Notes: generated by a model not told the origin, from the sequence alone. Shown: positions 1 to 8,388, counted from the stretch's first letter. The stretch: 52,557 nucleotides of DNA from an uncultured Mycoplasmatota bacterium (GCA_900547995.1 URIY01000005.1:1-52557), one strand, 5' to 3'. Program-made: numbers and translations.

Positions 1-125
1 TAATTGTAACAATGCCAGGATATATTGGCAGTGTACTTAAAAATGGTGAATCTAAAACCATTAATACAATGATTAGTGAAGATTTAAGTAAAGCTTATTC
101 TATTGAATATGAAGTTGTTAAATAA
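1..125 (+). CDS. C-terminal end of an unidentified protein (partial)
   Basis: An open frame enters from the left edge and ends at a TAA at 123-125. It encodes the last 40 residues, including the short motif MPGYIGSV near the left edge and ending YSIEYEVVK. The fragment is too short to assign to a family. It is followed by a good hairpin terminator at 133-167, which supports its being the true 3' end of a gene. No function is proposed. Confidence 0.5.
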   Translation, partial: IVTMPGYIGSVLKNGESKTINTMISEDLSKAYSIEYEVVK

Positions 126-132
126 TATTAAA

Positions 133-167
133 ATATGTAGAAATAATAAAAAACTACATATTTTTTT
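133..167 (+). terminator. Rho-independent terminator of the left-edge gene
   Basis: An 8-bp stem ATATGTAG/CTACATAT (133-140 with 154-161) is followed by a T-run. The rest of the gap up to the next gene holds no supported gene, only the promoter region of spoVIF. Confidence 0.7.
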
Positions 168-297
168 GATATATATGTTGGTTAATTTATATAATGAAAG
201 ATAAATGTATTTATTGTAAAATGTCAACTAAATTGGGCAAAATGTAAGTTATAATATTTTTTGTTTATTCATTAAAATGTATTTTATAAAATTTTTA

Positions 298-328
298 ACC
301 TAATTTATAGTTATTCATATATTATAAT
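298..328 (+). promoter_or_regulatory. Candidate sigma-K promoter of spoVIF
   Basis: CATATATTA at 316-324 fits the sigma-K -10 pattern CATANNNTA, and an AC at 298-299 lies 16 bp upstream, as in the sigma-K -35. A TATAAT (323-328) overlaps, so a sigma-A reading is also possible. The motif is short and the DNA AT-rich; the gene's known mother-cell role is what makes it plausible. Confidence 0.4.
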
Positions 329-341
329 TAGGAGTGATGAT

Positions 342-587
342 ATGTTTAACTTTTCAGATAATTTCTTTAAGAGGGTAGAAAAAAGGACTAATGTTGGTAA
401 AGATACTATTTTGAATTTAGCCGCTAAGTTACAACAAAATGATTTAAAAAATGAAGCGACTTTAAGAGAAGTAATACAAGAACTTGGTAAAATGACTGGT
501 AAAGAGGTAACAAAAGAAAATGAAAATAAAATAGTTGAAGCCGTTGTTAATGATAAAGTACCTAAAGATTTAGATAAATTTATATAA
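342..587 (+). CDS. spoVIF: Stage VI sporulation protein F (SpoVIF)
   Basis: The 81-residue product has the compact all-helical SpoVIF (Bacillus YjcC) pattern: an N-terminal NFFKRVEKRTNVGKDTI block, a LAAKLQQNDLKNE-type helix, then a REVIQELGKMTGK segment and a conserved KIVEAVVN near the C-terminus. In Bacillus this small protein acts late in the mother cell in coat assembly and spore resistance. Length is as usual for the family. The ATG follows AGGAGTGATGAT. It is a single-gene unit with its own promoter region and a terminator at 588-620. Recognition rests on recalled motif similarity, with no search run. Confidence 0.8.
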   Translation: MFNFSDNFFKRVEKRTNVGKDTILNLAAKLQQNDLKNEATLREVIQELGKMTGKEVTKENENKIVEAVVNDKVPKDLDKFI

Positions 588-620
588 TTCGTGCAAAGAA
601 AAGCACGAAGCTTTTTGTTT
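588..620 (+). terminator. Terminator after spoVIF
   Basis: A perfect 7-bp stem TTCGTGC/GCACGAA (588-594 with 603-609) is followed by a T-rich tract. Confidence 0.8.
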
Positions 621-649
621 TTGACAACAAAATATTAAAATGATATAAT
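621..649 (+). promoter_or_regulatory. Sigma-A promoter
   Basis: A consensus TTGACA (621-626) and TATAAT (644-649) are separated by exactly 17 bp. It lies just upstream of the gene starting at 677 and is one of the cleanest promoters in the window. Confidence 0.8.
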
Positions 650-676
650 AACAAGCAATTGAAAGAGGTAATAATT

Positions 677-1594
677 ATGACAATATATTATAAAGGTTTA
701 TTAACTTTAAAAGATTCTATAAAATTAAAGAAAGTAAAATTTAGTACTATTAGAACAGAAGATGTATCTTTTAGTAAATTCAGTAAATTATCAATGTCAG
801 AGAAAAAATATTTTTTGCAATTATTTAATAATTTAGGATGTGTGAATTTTGATGATTTAAAAGTTATTTCAATAACAAGTGGTGACGATATTTTGAAAAA
901 TATACTTTTTAAGATAATGAATCCAAAGTTTAAACCAATTAGACCAATTATTTATGAGAAGGTATTAGATATTGATGGTAATGAATATACAAGAGAAATT
1001 AAAACAGGATATCTTTTTCCTATTTTAGGTAATGATGACATGGAATATATTTTTAGTTTTTCTAGAATAATTGATGGTTGGAATATTGAATGTTTTAAGG
1101 GTTCATTTATAGGACATTTTATAGAAAGAACAAATTTTGCTTTATGTAACTGTTATTGTTTTAATGAAATGGTTGCTAATTATAATGAAATTGAAAAGTA
1201 TGAAGATAAAAAATTAAGTTCGCATGATCTTCTAAAAATGAAAGAATTATTTCAAATGAATGTTTTTGATGATAGTAAAATAATTAGTCAGAATAATCAA
1301 AATTTATCTATTAATACTACGAATAGTGCCAATTTAACTAAAACAAATAGTAATGGTTTTAATCAACCAACTAATAGTGTTTCAAATAATTCTCTAAATT
1401 CATTACAAGAAATAAAGATTATTTTAAGTTCCTTATCTGATGAAGACTTATCCCTTTTAAGAGATATGTCAAGAAATGATTTATCAAATATTGATATTCA
1501 CGAATATATACAGATGACTAAAGAAGAAAAACTAGAACTTTTAGATAAGCAAGTTACTCCTAGACACAAGGTATGTTTGAAAAAGAAAAATTAA
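677..1594 (+). CDS. Unknown protein with Asn/Ser-rich linker
   Basis: I do not recognise this 305-residue protein. The longer frame begins at a TTG (659), but that codon lies inside the ribosome binding site GAAAGAGGT, so the ATG at 677 is the likely start. Residues 1 to about 185 look like one mixed alpha/beta domain with a small Cys cluster (CNCYCF). A low-complexity Asn/Ser/Thr linker follows (about 205-245), then a helical, acidic C-terminus and a basic tail. No signal peptide or membrane segment is seen. It is monocistronic, from a consensus sigma-A promoter to a terminator at 1606-1633. Function is unknown. Confidence 0.7.
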   Translation: MTIYYKGLLTLKDSIKLKKVKFSTIRTEDVSFSKFSKLSMSEKKYFLQLFNNLGCVNFDDLKVISITSGDDILKNILFKIMNPKFKPIRPIIYEKVLDIDGNEYTREIKTGYLFPILGNDDMEYIFSFSRIIDGWNIECFKGSFIGHFIERTNFALCNCYCFNEMVANYNEIEKYEDKKLSSHDLLKMKELFQMNVFDDSKIISQNNQNLSINTTNSANLTKTNSNGFNQPTNSVSNNSLNSLQEIKIILSSLSDEDLSLLRDMSRNDLSNIDIHEYIQMTKEEKLELLDKQVTPRHKVCLKKKN

Positions 1595-1605
1595 AAAAGA
1601 TTTAT

Positions 1606-1633
1606 AGACAAACTTAAATATATTTGTCTTTTT
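1606..1633 (+). terminator. Terminator
   Basis: AGACAAA/TTTGTCT (1606-1612 with 1623-1629) is followed by a short T-run. Confidence 0.6.
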
Positions 1634-1638
1634 CGTAG

Positions 1639-1667
1639 TTGAAAAAGGTCTATAGGCATGATATAAT
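1639..1667 (+). promoter_or_regulatory. Sigma-A promoter
   Basis: TTGAAA (1639-1644) and TATAAT (1662-1667) are 17 bp apart, directly upstream of the thioredoxin-like gene. Confidence 0.7.
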
Positions 1668-1693
1668 TTGTTTATAGAATTGGATGTGATTTA

Positions 1694-2404
1694 ATGACTA
1701 ATACAAATAAAATTAAAATTTTTCTTTTAATTGTGATTGCAATCTCTTCATCAATCTTTATATATAATGTAGCAGCACCTAAAGGTAATAAAAAAGATGA
1801 TGTAGTAAAAAGTGATGCTCTAAAATTTAAAGAGGAATATGAAAAATATAATAATACTAAAGATGCAAGTGGTCAAGAATATATAAATGTGTCTATAGAT
1901 GAAGATAATATAATGTATTATGCTTCATTTGATGAGATAAAAGAATTATTATCAAGTGGAACAGGAGTTATTTATTTTGGTTTTCCAATGTGTCCATGGT
2001 GTCGTAATGCTGTACCCGTTTTAGTAAATGCTGCAAGTAGTACAGGCCTTGATAAGATTTATTATTTTAATGCTTATGAGATACGTGATAAAAAATCTTT
2101 AGATGAAGATGGGAATATTATTACTGAAAAAGAAGGAACTAAAGAATACTATGAATTAGTTTCTCTATTACAAGATGTGCTTCCTGTATATGATGGATTA
2201 AATGATGAAAATATTAAAAGATTATATTTTCCAACCGTTATATTTGTTCGTGATGGAAAGATAGTTGGTACTCATATGGATACTGTTTCATCACAAGAAA
2301 ATCCTCTAGTACCTTTAAATGATGAACAAACAAAAGAATTAACTAATATATATGTATCAAATATTATGAAAGTATTAGATGATGCATGTGATAAAAGTTG
2401 TTAA
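1694..2404 (+). CDS. Membrane-anchored thioredoxin-like protein
   Basis: The 236-residue product has an N-terminal hydrophobic segment (about residues 8-27) that would anchor it facing outward, then a thioredoxin-like fold. The active-site CPWC sits at residues 100-103 after a beta strand (VIYFGFPM), and a later strand FPTVIFVRDGK carries the cis-proline expected of the fold. The acidic Trp-containing CXXC suggests a thiol-disulfide oxidoreductase or a transport-accessory thioredoxin. A second Cys pair ends the protein (DACDKSC), which is unusual. It is transcribed alone from a sigma-A promoter. The partner protein is unknown. Confidence 0.75.
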   Translation: MTNTNKIKIFLLIVIAISSSIFIYNVAAPKGNKKDDVVKSDALKFKEEYEKYNNTKDASGQEYINVSIDEDNIMYYASFDEIKELLSSGTGVIYFGFPMCPWCRNAVPVLVNAASSTGLDKIYYFNAYEIRDKKSLDEDGNIITEKEGTKEYYELVSLLQDVLPVYDGLNDENIKRLYFPTVIFVRDGKIVGTHMDTVSSQENPLVPLNDEQTKELTNIYVSNIMKVLDDACDKSC

Positions 2405-2461
2405 AGAATCAAGAATCAATTGATTTTTTTTTTTAATGATATACTTATAATAGGTGATAAT

Positions 2462-2593
2462 ATGGGAACAAGTGAAATAATCGTTGATGGTGAAAAGAAA
2501 ACTATTGTCATCAAGATGGATCCAAATGACTATGAATCTAGCGATATAATTACAGTAGATGATGTAAAAGATATGGGTGAAAATGATGAATAA
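2462..2593 (+). CDS. 43-residue acidic protein coupled to the next gene
   Basis: A small ORF starts at an ATG placed after TAGGTGATA and encodes 43 residues, rich in Asp, Ile and Val (motifs EIIVDGEKK and IITVDDVKD). Its last codons contain the ribosome binding site GGGTG and its end overlaps the start of the next gene. This suggests translational coupling. I do not recognise it; its strong binding site and the overlap are the reasons to call it real. Confidence 0.55.
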   Translation: MGTSEIIVDGEKKTIVIKMDPNDYESSDIITVDDVKDMGENDE

Positions 2594-4019
2594 TAATGAA
2601 ATAAACAATTTTATAATGTATATGGCTAAAATTTATATGCAAAATCCATATCTTGAAATAAAAAGTGATACAATATATTATGAATTGATGCGATACGGTA
2701 TCTCAGATGCCGAGCTTAAGAATAAGAGTCTTTTAAATGAATTTATCAATTTAAAAAATCATTATAATCAAGGTAATGTTAAAGCATTTGTTCATCCTAA
2801 ACAAGCTGGTTTTTTACAATTATGGAATGTCAAGGGAAAGGTTGAACCAGAAAATCTTATTAAAGTATATTTATCATTTCCGAAGGAAAATATCGAAGAA
2901 TGTGTTCAAATTATATTCGATTACATTGATAGAAACAATATATCTTCTCATTCTAAATTAGCAGATGAGATTAGATCTGATAGTGTTGTTTTGAGACTTG
3001 AAAATCAAAACGATGCAGTTTCAGTTATTAATTTTATTAATAATAACGCATATTTGCGCAGTAAAGCGAAAACAACTAATCCTTTTGTTGGTAAGCATGG
3101 TATTTGTGGTTTCGCTTATGATGAGTTAATGAGTTATAATCGTGTTGTTAGTGATGTGTTAAGCGAATATTTAAATGATTTAAAGAGTAAAAATATACTT
3201 ATGAATGCTTCAATAAACGATTTTTATAAATTTGTTAGAAATTCATACCAAAATATATTTATAGATATGACTAGGTTACAAGAATTTATTGAAAAAGCAA
3301 ATTATAATGGTACAAATACAAGATTTAGAAGTGTAGGCCATCAAATTAATAATCGTCGTAAAATAGAGGAAATGTTATTATATAAATTATCTGGGAATCT
3401 TGATATAAATCAATATTTTAATATATATAACCGTTTTAAAGATAATTCAATTTGTTCTCAAACAGAGAATATTTATAATGATGCATATAGAAAAATTCAG
3501 GAAAGAAAAAGCGAACAATATCAAAAAAATTTAAATATAAAGAGGGGAATTCTTAATAGTTATATAGAATATGAATTATCACAAAATCAAGAAAATCAAT
3601 TATACTTACAGCTAGATGCTTTTGTAGATAAGGGAAGGTATACTTTTATTACACGAACTAATGGTTTTAGAGATGCTTTTGTAAATAGTAATATAACTGG
3701 AAATGATATTATAGTGATAACCAATAATAACATTCGTGAGTATATAAAAAAATATAAAGAAAATAAAAAAGTTTTATATGAATATAATAAATTTAAAGAT
3801 TCAAGTATAGAATATTTTAAAAATTATGGAAAAGATTATTTTGTAAAAAGTTTCTCAAAATCATATGAAGAAAATGAATCAATGGCATATTGGTGTGAAA
3901 GATTATTATATGATTTGGGGTATGAGGATACAATCCCAACAAGTAAAATTATAGTTAATAGACTTGCTGAACAAATAGAAAAAAATATATGTTTAGAAAA
4001 ACAAGGAACAATAAAATAA
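2583..4019 (+). CDS. Unknown 478-residue protein
   Basis: I do not recognise this protein. The frame extends to a GTG at 2577, but that codon lies in the GGGTG ribosome binding site, so ATG 2583 or 2586 is the likely start. The protein is soluble, with no signal or membrane segment, and mostly helical. A central stretch (about residues 150-185) has a KTTNPFVGKHGICGFAYDE motif, and Tyr/Asn/Lys-rich helices follow. It overlaps the upstream 43-codon ORF by 11 bp and ends at a hairpin (4004-4030). The two genes probably form a small operon just before spoIVA. Confidence 0.65.
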   Translation: MMNNNEINNFIMYMAKIYMQNPYLEIKSDTIYYELMRYGISDAELKNKSLLNEFINLKNHYNQGNVKAFVHPKQAGFLQLWNVKGKVEPENLIKVYLSFPKENIEECVQIIFDYIDRNNISSHSKLADEIRSDSVVLRLENQNDAVSVINFINNNAYLRSKAKTTNPFVGKHGICGFAYDELMSYNRVVSDVLSEYLNDLKSKNILMNASINDFYKFVRNSYQNIFIDMTRLQEFIEKANYNGTNTRFRSVGHQINNRRKIEEMLLYKLSGNLDINQYFNIYNRFKDNSICSQTENIYNDAYRKIQERKSEQYQKNLNIKRGILNSYIEYELSQNQENQLYLQLDAFVDKGRYTFITRTNGFRDAFVNSNITGNDIIVITNNNIREYIKKYKENKKVLYEYNKFKDSSIEYFKNYGKDYFVKSFSKSYEENESMAYWCERLLYDLGYEDTIPTSKIIVNRLAEQIEKNICLEKQGTIK

Positions 4020-4037
4020 TAATTGTTTCTTTTTTTG
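4004..4037 (+). terminator. Terminator
   Basis: AGGAACAAT pairs with ATTGTTTCT (4004-4012 with 4022-4030, one G-U), followed by a T-run. The left arm lies inside the end of the preceding CDS. Confidence 0.65.
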
Positions 4038-4066
4038 TTATATGTTGGAATAATTTTACATATAAT
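4038..4066 (+). promoter_or_regulatory. Candidate sigma-E promoter of spoIVA
   Basis: CATATAAT (4059-4066) resembles the sigma-E -10 CATACAMT. TTATATG (4038-4044) resembles the -35 KMATATT, with a 14-bp spacer. spoIVA is sigma-E controlled in Bacillus, which supports the assignment. Matches are imperfect. Confidence 0.45.
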
Positions 4067-4096
4067 TTTAGTGAATTATAGGAAAGTAGGGATTAT

Positions 4097-5572
4097 ATGG
4101 AAAAAATTGATATAATTAAAAGTATTACTGAAAGAACAGGTGGAGAAATCTACCTTGGAGTAGTTGGTGCTGTAAGAACTGGAAAATCAACTTTTATTAA
4201 GAAAGTAATTGAAAATTTAGTTGTTCCAAATATTGAGGATGAGTATGAAAGAAAAAGAGCACTCGATGAAATTCCTCAAAGTGCACAAGGTAAAACGATT
4301 ATGACAACGGAACCAAAATTTGTTCCTAGTAATGGTGCCAAAATTGTTATTGATGATTTTACGGCTAACGTTAGACTCGTAGATTGTGTAGGTTATGTTA
4401 TACCAGGTGCTAAAGGATATGAAGATGAAAATGGTCCTCGTATGGTTAGAACACCTTGGTATGATGAAGAAATTCCTTTTATAGAAGCCGCTGAAATTGG
4501 AACAGAAAAAGTTATTAAAGATCATTCTAGTATAGGAATTGTTGTAACAACAGATGGTTCTATTGGTGAAATATCAAGAAATGATTATGTTGAAGCTGAG
4601 GAAAGAGTTGTTACAGAATTAAAAGAAATAGGTAAACCATTTATTGTTGTTTTAAATAGTACACATCCAATGGTTGCCGAAACTGAGAGAATGGCCGAAA
4701 ACTTACAACAAAAGTATAATGTACCTGTTATGCCAATTAGTATTGAAAATATGACAGAAAGAGATATTTATTCAATATTAAGAGAAGCTCTTTATGAATT
4801 CCCAGTAATGGAAGTTAAAGTTGATATGCCTGAATGGATAGCACGTCTTGCTCCAGATAATTGGCTTAAAAAGATATACATTGAAAAAATTAGAGAAAGT
4901 GTAACCGAAGTAGACAAATTAAGAGATGTAAATGATATTACAACACATTTTACCGATTGTGAGTATATAAGTAAAGCCTTTTTATCAGAAGTAAATACAT
5001 CAAATGGTGAAGTTACTATAACCCTTCAAGCACCAAATGAATTATTTAATAAAGTACTTCATGATATTATTGGAATAAATGTATCAAGTAGGGCTGATTT
5101 ACTTACTTTATTCCAAGATTACAATGAAGCTAAACAAGAATATGATCAAATTAAAACAGCCTTAAAAATGGTTAAAACAACAGGTTATGGTGTCGCATCT
5201 CCAACTCTTGCAGATATGAAATTGGATACTCCAGAAATAATTAAACAAGGTAGTCGTTATGGTATTAAATTAAAGGCTATGGCCCCATCTATTCATATGA
5301 TAAGAGTTGATGTAGAAAGTACATTTGAACCAATAATTGGATCTGAGTTACAAAGTAAAGAACTTATTAATTATATAATGAAAGACTATGATAGTAATCC
5401 AGCAAGTATTTGGAAAAGTGAAATATTTGGTAGAAGTTTAGACGTTATTGTTAAAGAAGGAATTCAAGCTAAACTTTCAATGACACCAGAAAATGCAAGG
5501 TATAAATTACAACAAACATTATCAAAACTTGTAAATAAAGGCTCTGGAAATTTATTTGCAATCGTATTTTAA
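4097..5572 (+). CDS. spoIVA: Stage IV sporulation protein A, coat morphogenetic ATPase
   Basis: At 491 residues it has essentially the Bacillus SpoIVA length. Walker A is GAVRTGKST at residues 24-32 (Lys30), followed by AQGKTIMTTEPKF, which carries the sensor Thr pair, and the Walker B-like LVDCVGYVIPGAKG. Middle and C-terminal domains follow. SpoIVA polymerises on the outer forespore membrane using ATP hydrolysis and forms the basement layer on which the coat assembles. All catalytic residues are visible. It is transcribed alone from a possible sigma-E promoter. Its presence shows the organism belongs to a spore-forming lineage. Confidence 0.97.
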   Translation: MEKIDIIKSITERTGGEIYLGVVGAVRTGKSTFIKKVIENLVVPNIEDEYERKRALDEIPQSAQGKTIMTTEPKFVPSNGAKIVIDDFTANVRLVDCVGYVIPGAKGYEDENGPRMVRTPWYDEEIPFIEAAEIGTEKVIKDHSSIGIVVTTDGSIGEISRNDYVEAEERVVTELKEIGKPFIVVLNSTHPMVAETERMAENLQQKYNVPVMPISIENMTERDIYSILREALYEFPVMEVKVDMPEWIARLAPDNWLKKIYIEKIRESVTEVDKLRDVNDITTHFTDCEYISKAFLSEVNTSNGEVTITLQAPNELFNKVLHDIIGINVSSRADLLTLFQDYNEAKQEYDQIKTALKMVKTTGYGVASPTLADMKLDTPEIIKQGSRYGIKLKAMAPSIHMIRVDVESTFEPIIGSELQSKELINYIMKDYDSNPASIWKSEIFGRSLDVIVKEGIQAKLSMTPENARYKLQQTLSKLVNKGSGNLFAIVF

Positions 5573-5592
5573 GGAGAAATCTCCTTTTTTTT
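5571..5592 (+). terminator. Terminator after spoIVA
   Basis: A perfect 7-bp stem AAGGAGA/TCTCCTT (5571-5577 with 5580-5586) is followed by T6; it begins in the stop codon. Confidence 0.85.
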
Positions 5593-5624
5593 CTTAAAAA
5601 GTAATAAAAAATTAATAAAAGTAG

Positions 5625-5653
5625 TTGCATTTATATATAAAAAATGGTATTCT
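5625..5653 (+). promoter_or_regulatory. Sigma-A promoter of hup
   Basis: TTGCAT (5625-5630), a 17-bp spacer and TATTCT (5648-5653) are followed by a leader of about 45 nt and the ribosome binding site AGGAGGT. Confidence 0.6.
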
Positions 5654-5705
5654 TTAATTGTAAGCAAGATAGGCTTATATATAACATACATAGGAGGTAT
5701 TTTAA

Positions 5706-5978
5706 ATGACAAAAACAGATTTAGTAAGTTATATTGCAGAAGAAACTGGATTAACAAAAGCTGATGCAACTCGTGCTTTAGATGCTGCAATGAAGGGTAT
5801 CGTTAAAGGATTAAAAGATAGTGGTAAAGTATCTATTACAGGATTCTGTACTTTCGCTTCTAAGAAGAAAGAAGCTACTAAGGGACGTAATCCAAAGACT
5901 GGAGCAGTTGTTGATATTCCTGCAAGAGTTGCAGTTACAATCAAAGCTGGTTCTAAATTAAAAGAAGAATTAAACTAG
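5706..5978 (+). CDS. hup: DNA-binding protein HU
   Basis: The 90-residue product has the complete HU fold: N-terminal helices (MTKTDLVSYIAEETGLTK), the beta-arm signature GRNPKTG near residues 61-67 with the conserved proline at the arm tip region (VVDIPAR), and the C-terminal helix. It acts as a dimer that bends and compacts DNA. It follows spoIVA, as in many Bacillota, but has its own promoter, a strong AGGAGGT site and its own terminator. The richer GC and codon choice in this gene fit high expression. Confidence 0.97.
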   Translation: MTKTDLVSYIAEETGLTKADATRALDAAMKGIVKGLKDSGKVSITGFCTFASKKKEATKGRNPKTGAVVDIPARVAVTIKAGSKLKEELN

Positions 5979-5998
5979 GCCTTAGGCCTTTTTTTCTT
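5977..5998 (+). terminator. Terminator after hup
   Basis: AGGCC/GGCCT (5977-5981 with 5985-5989) with a 3-nt loop, followed by T7. It ends only 4 bp before the cca start codon. Confidence 0.8.
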
Positions 5999-6001
5999 AA
6001 T

Positions 6002-7039
6002 ATGAAAGAAGAAATAAGAAAAATATTATCATTAATCAATAATAATGGATATGAAGCCTATATTATTGGTGGTTATGTAAGAGATAAATTACTTGGTATT
6101 AATTCTTTAGATATAGATATATGTACAAGTGCTAAATATGATGCATTAAAAAAAATACTTCCTGCTTTAAAATATATAGACTTTTTTTCTAGTACTCTTA
6201 ATATTAATAATTTAAATATCCAAATTACAACATACCGAATAGAGAAAGATTATAATGGGAGAAAACCATTACATATAGAGTATACACCCTTTTTTGAAGA
6301 AGATATAAAAAGAAGAGATTTTACAATAAATAGTATTGCTATGGACAAAGATGGTAAGTTATTTGATTTATATAATGGTATAAGTGATTTAAATAATCGT
6401 ATAATAAAAACTATAGGTAATAGTGATATGAAAATTAAAGAAGATCATTTACGTATTTTAAGAGCTATTAGACTTGCAACTCTTCTTAATTTTACTTTTG
6501 ATGATAATTTAGATAACAGTATAAAAAAATATGGATATTTAATAAATGATTTATCTATTTATAGAAAAAGAGAAGAATTAGATAAGATATTATCTAATGG
6601 TAATTATCATTATGGACTTAATCTAATTAAAAAATATGATTTATCTAAATATTTAGGTATTCGTAATCTAAATAATATTAAATATTGTCATAATTTAATT
6701 GGTATGTATTATATGCTTGATATTGAGCCTATTTATTTAACAAATAAAGAACTTAAAATATATAATATGTTAAAAAAATATGATAATAAAATCTTAAGTA
6801 AATATGATTTGTTTTGTTTAGGATTAGAAAAGATTAAAATAATAGATGATGTTTTTAATAGTAATTATGTAAATATATATAATAATTTAGTTATTAAAAG
6901 TGAAAAAGAATTAAAAATAGATTATAACAATATAAAAGAAAATTTTAGTGATATAAAAAAGGATATTATAATTAATGTATTAGATGGTAAATTAGAAAAT
7001 GATTATGACAAGATAAATGATTTTATTAATAATAAATAA
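6002..7039 (+). CDS. cca: CCA-adding enzyme (tRNA nucleotidyltransferase)
   Basis: The 345-residue product is a class II nucleotidyltransferase. It has GGYVRDKLLG near residue 22, the catalytic carboxylates DIDIC, the RRDFTINSIAMD motif near residue 103, and the LRAIRLATLLNF helix of the neck. It builds or repairs the CCA end of tRNAs. At 345 residues it is shorter than Bacillus CCA, mainly in the C-terminal body and tail. No ribosome binding site is visible before the ATG, which lies 4 bp past the hup terminator. Translation may be leaderless or depend on readthrough. No alternative start fits the family better. Confidence 0.9.
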   Translation: MKEEIRKILSLINNNGYEAYIIGGYVRDKLLGINSLDIDICTSAKYDALKKILPALKYIDFFSSTLNINNLNIQITTYRIEKDYNGRKPLHIEYTPFFEEDIKRRDFTINSIAMDKDGKLFDLYNGISDLNNRIIKTIGNSDMKIKEDHLRILRAIRLATLLNFTFDDNLDNSIKKYGYLINDLSIYRKREELDKILSNGNYHYGLNLIKKYDLSKYLGIRNLNNIKYCHNLIGMYYMLDIEPIYLTNKELKIYNMLKKYDNKILSKYDLFCLGLEKIKIIDDVFNSNYVNIYNNLVIKSEKELKIDYNNIKENFSDIKKDIIINVLDGKLENDYDKINDFINNK

Positions 7040-7075
7040 GCAATTTTGAACATATCTTTTAATAGGTGATACTAT

Positions 7076-7708
7076 ATGAAAAGAGTGTTTATTATTGCTT
7101 TTTTATTATTATTTTATTCTTTAATTGTAAATCAAAAAATAAGAAGTGCTTTTGCTGAAAATATTGATTTAAATTTATCTGATGATGAAATAGGGGTAAT
7201 CTTTATAAGTAAAAATGATAGTACATATTTATATATTAAGAATAAGGAATATAATAACGTTGTATTATTAGATGATAATTATAAAGATATTGAAAAAACA
7301 ATTAAATTATTTGGGGCTAAAAGAATAGATAATTTAATATCTAAAAATGATGTTAAAGGTAGTTATATAAATAGATATGATTTTAATAATACTAACCTTA
7401 ATAATATTAAGATTAAAGAAGAAGATAATATTATTGATATTAAGATATATGATTACCATTTATGTATCTATAATAGTGGCGTAAATAACAATATTAATGC
7501 TTGTACTTTTACTTATTTTAAAAGTGCAAATGAAGATATTAATATAAATGATAGTAATAAAGTTGTTATTTTTAATGAAAATGAAGAAGAAAAGTTTCAA
7601 GAGAAAATATATACTAAATGGATAGATACTTACACTTTAGATGATGATAATTATACCGTTATAAAGATAAAAAAAGATAATTATAATATTATAAATATTC
7701 CTGTTTAA
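7076..7708 (+). CDS. Secreted or anchored unknown protein
   Basis: The 210-residue product has an N-terminal hydrophobic signal (residues 4-18) with a possible cleavage after AFA near residue 27, then a mature domain rich in Asn, Asp and Ile. The pattern GVIFISKNDSTYLYI, then LLDDNYKDIEKTIKLFG and IDNLISK, loosely recalls a metallo-beta-lactamase fold of the ComEC C-terminal type, but no histidine metal ligands are present. That comparison is weak. The ATG follows AGGTGATACT, 36 bp after cca, so the two may be co-transcribed. Confidence 0.6.
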   Translation: MKRVFIIAFLLLFYSLIVNQKIRSAFAENIDLNLSDDEIGVIFISKNDSTYLYIKNKEYNNVVLLDDNYKDIEKTIKLFGAKRIDNLISKNDVKGSYINRYDFNNTNLNNIKIKEEDNIIDIKIYDYHLCIYNSGVNNNINACTFTYFKSANEDININDSNKVVIFNENEEEKFQEKIYTKWIDTYTLDDDNYTVIKIKKDNYNIINIPV

Positions 7709-7755
7709 CTATACTTTATTTTTTAAATAAGTTATAATGTATATAGGTGGTTTTC

Positions 7756-8388
7756 ATGGATAAAATACTAGAATTATTAAAGGGTGGAAGTATATGTGTA
7801 CCTAAAATATTTTTTACGCATTATAAAAATTTAGAAATTAATGATAAAGAGTTTATTGTTCTTATGTATTTAATGAATTATAATGGTGGATTTAATCCTA
7901 AATATATAGGTAGTGAACTAGGTATTTCATTTAAAGAAATTCTTGAATTAATTAATGATTTATGTGAAAAAGGCTTTATTGAAATTGAAGTTAGGGATAT
8001 AAGGGGAATGAAAGAGGAATATATTAGTTTAAATAAATTATATGAAAAACTTGCCTTTTTAGTTTTAAATCAAGAAAAAGAAGATAGTAAACCTAATAAT
8101 TTATTTTCTATATTTGAAAAGGAATTTGGAAGAACATTATCACCAATTGAATATGAATTAATTAATGCATGGAAAGAAAATCATTTTAGCGAGGAACTTA
8201 TTTTAGCCGCCTTAAAAGAAGCTGTTTTAAATGGGGTGTCTAATTTAAGATACATCGATAAAATACTTTATGAATGGAATAGAAAAGGAATAAAAAATGT
8301 TTCTGAACTACAAAAACAAAAAGAAAGTAAACCAAAAAAGGATTTGGATGTTTTCCATTATGATTGGTTAAATGACGATGATGAATAA
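7756..8388 (+). CDS. dnaD: DNA replication initiation protein DnaD
   Basis: The 210-residue product shows both DnaD domains. The N-terminal winged-helix domain spans about residues 1-95 (GGSICVPKIFF start, YIGSELGISFKE recognition helix). The C-terminal DnaD2 domain spans about 117-180 (FEKEFGRTLSPIEYELI, then GVSNLRYIDKILYEW). DnaD works with DnaA, DnaB and DnaI to load the replicative helicase. The frame extends to a GTG at 7747, inside the TAGGTGG binding site; the ATG at 7756 is the start. Its 3' end overlaps nth, the usual Bacillota pairing. Two further DnaD2 domains occur in the inserted element. Confidence 0.93.
   Translation: MDKILELLKGGSICVPKIFFTHYKNLEINDKEFIVLMYLMNYNGGFNPKYIGSELGISFKEILELINDLCEKGFIEIEVRDIRGMKEEYISLNKLYEKLAFLVLNQEKEDSKPNNLFSIFEKEFGRTLSPIEYELINAWKENHFSEELILAALKEAVLNGVSNLRYIDKILYEWNRKGIKNVSELQKQKESKPKKDLDVFHYDWLNDDDE

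Noticed and set aside
185..250. A 17-codon ORF with two Cys codons starting near 194
   Set aside because: No ribosome binding site and no terminator or neighbour supporting it.
4217..4525. Reverse-strand ORF inside spoIVA
   Set aside because: A shadow of a well-defined gene with intact motifs; no site or promoter.
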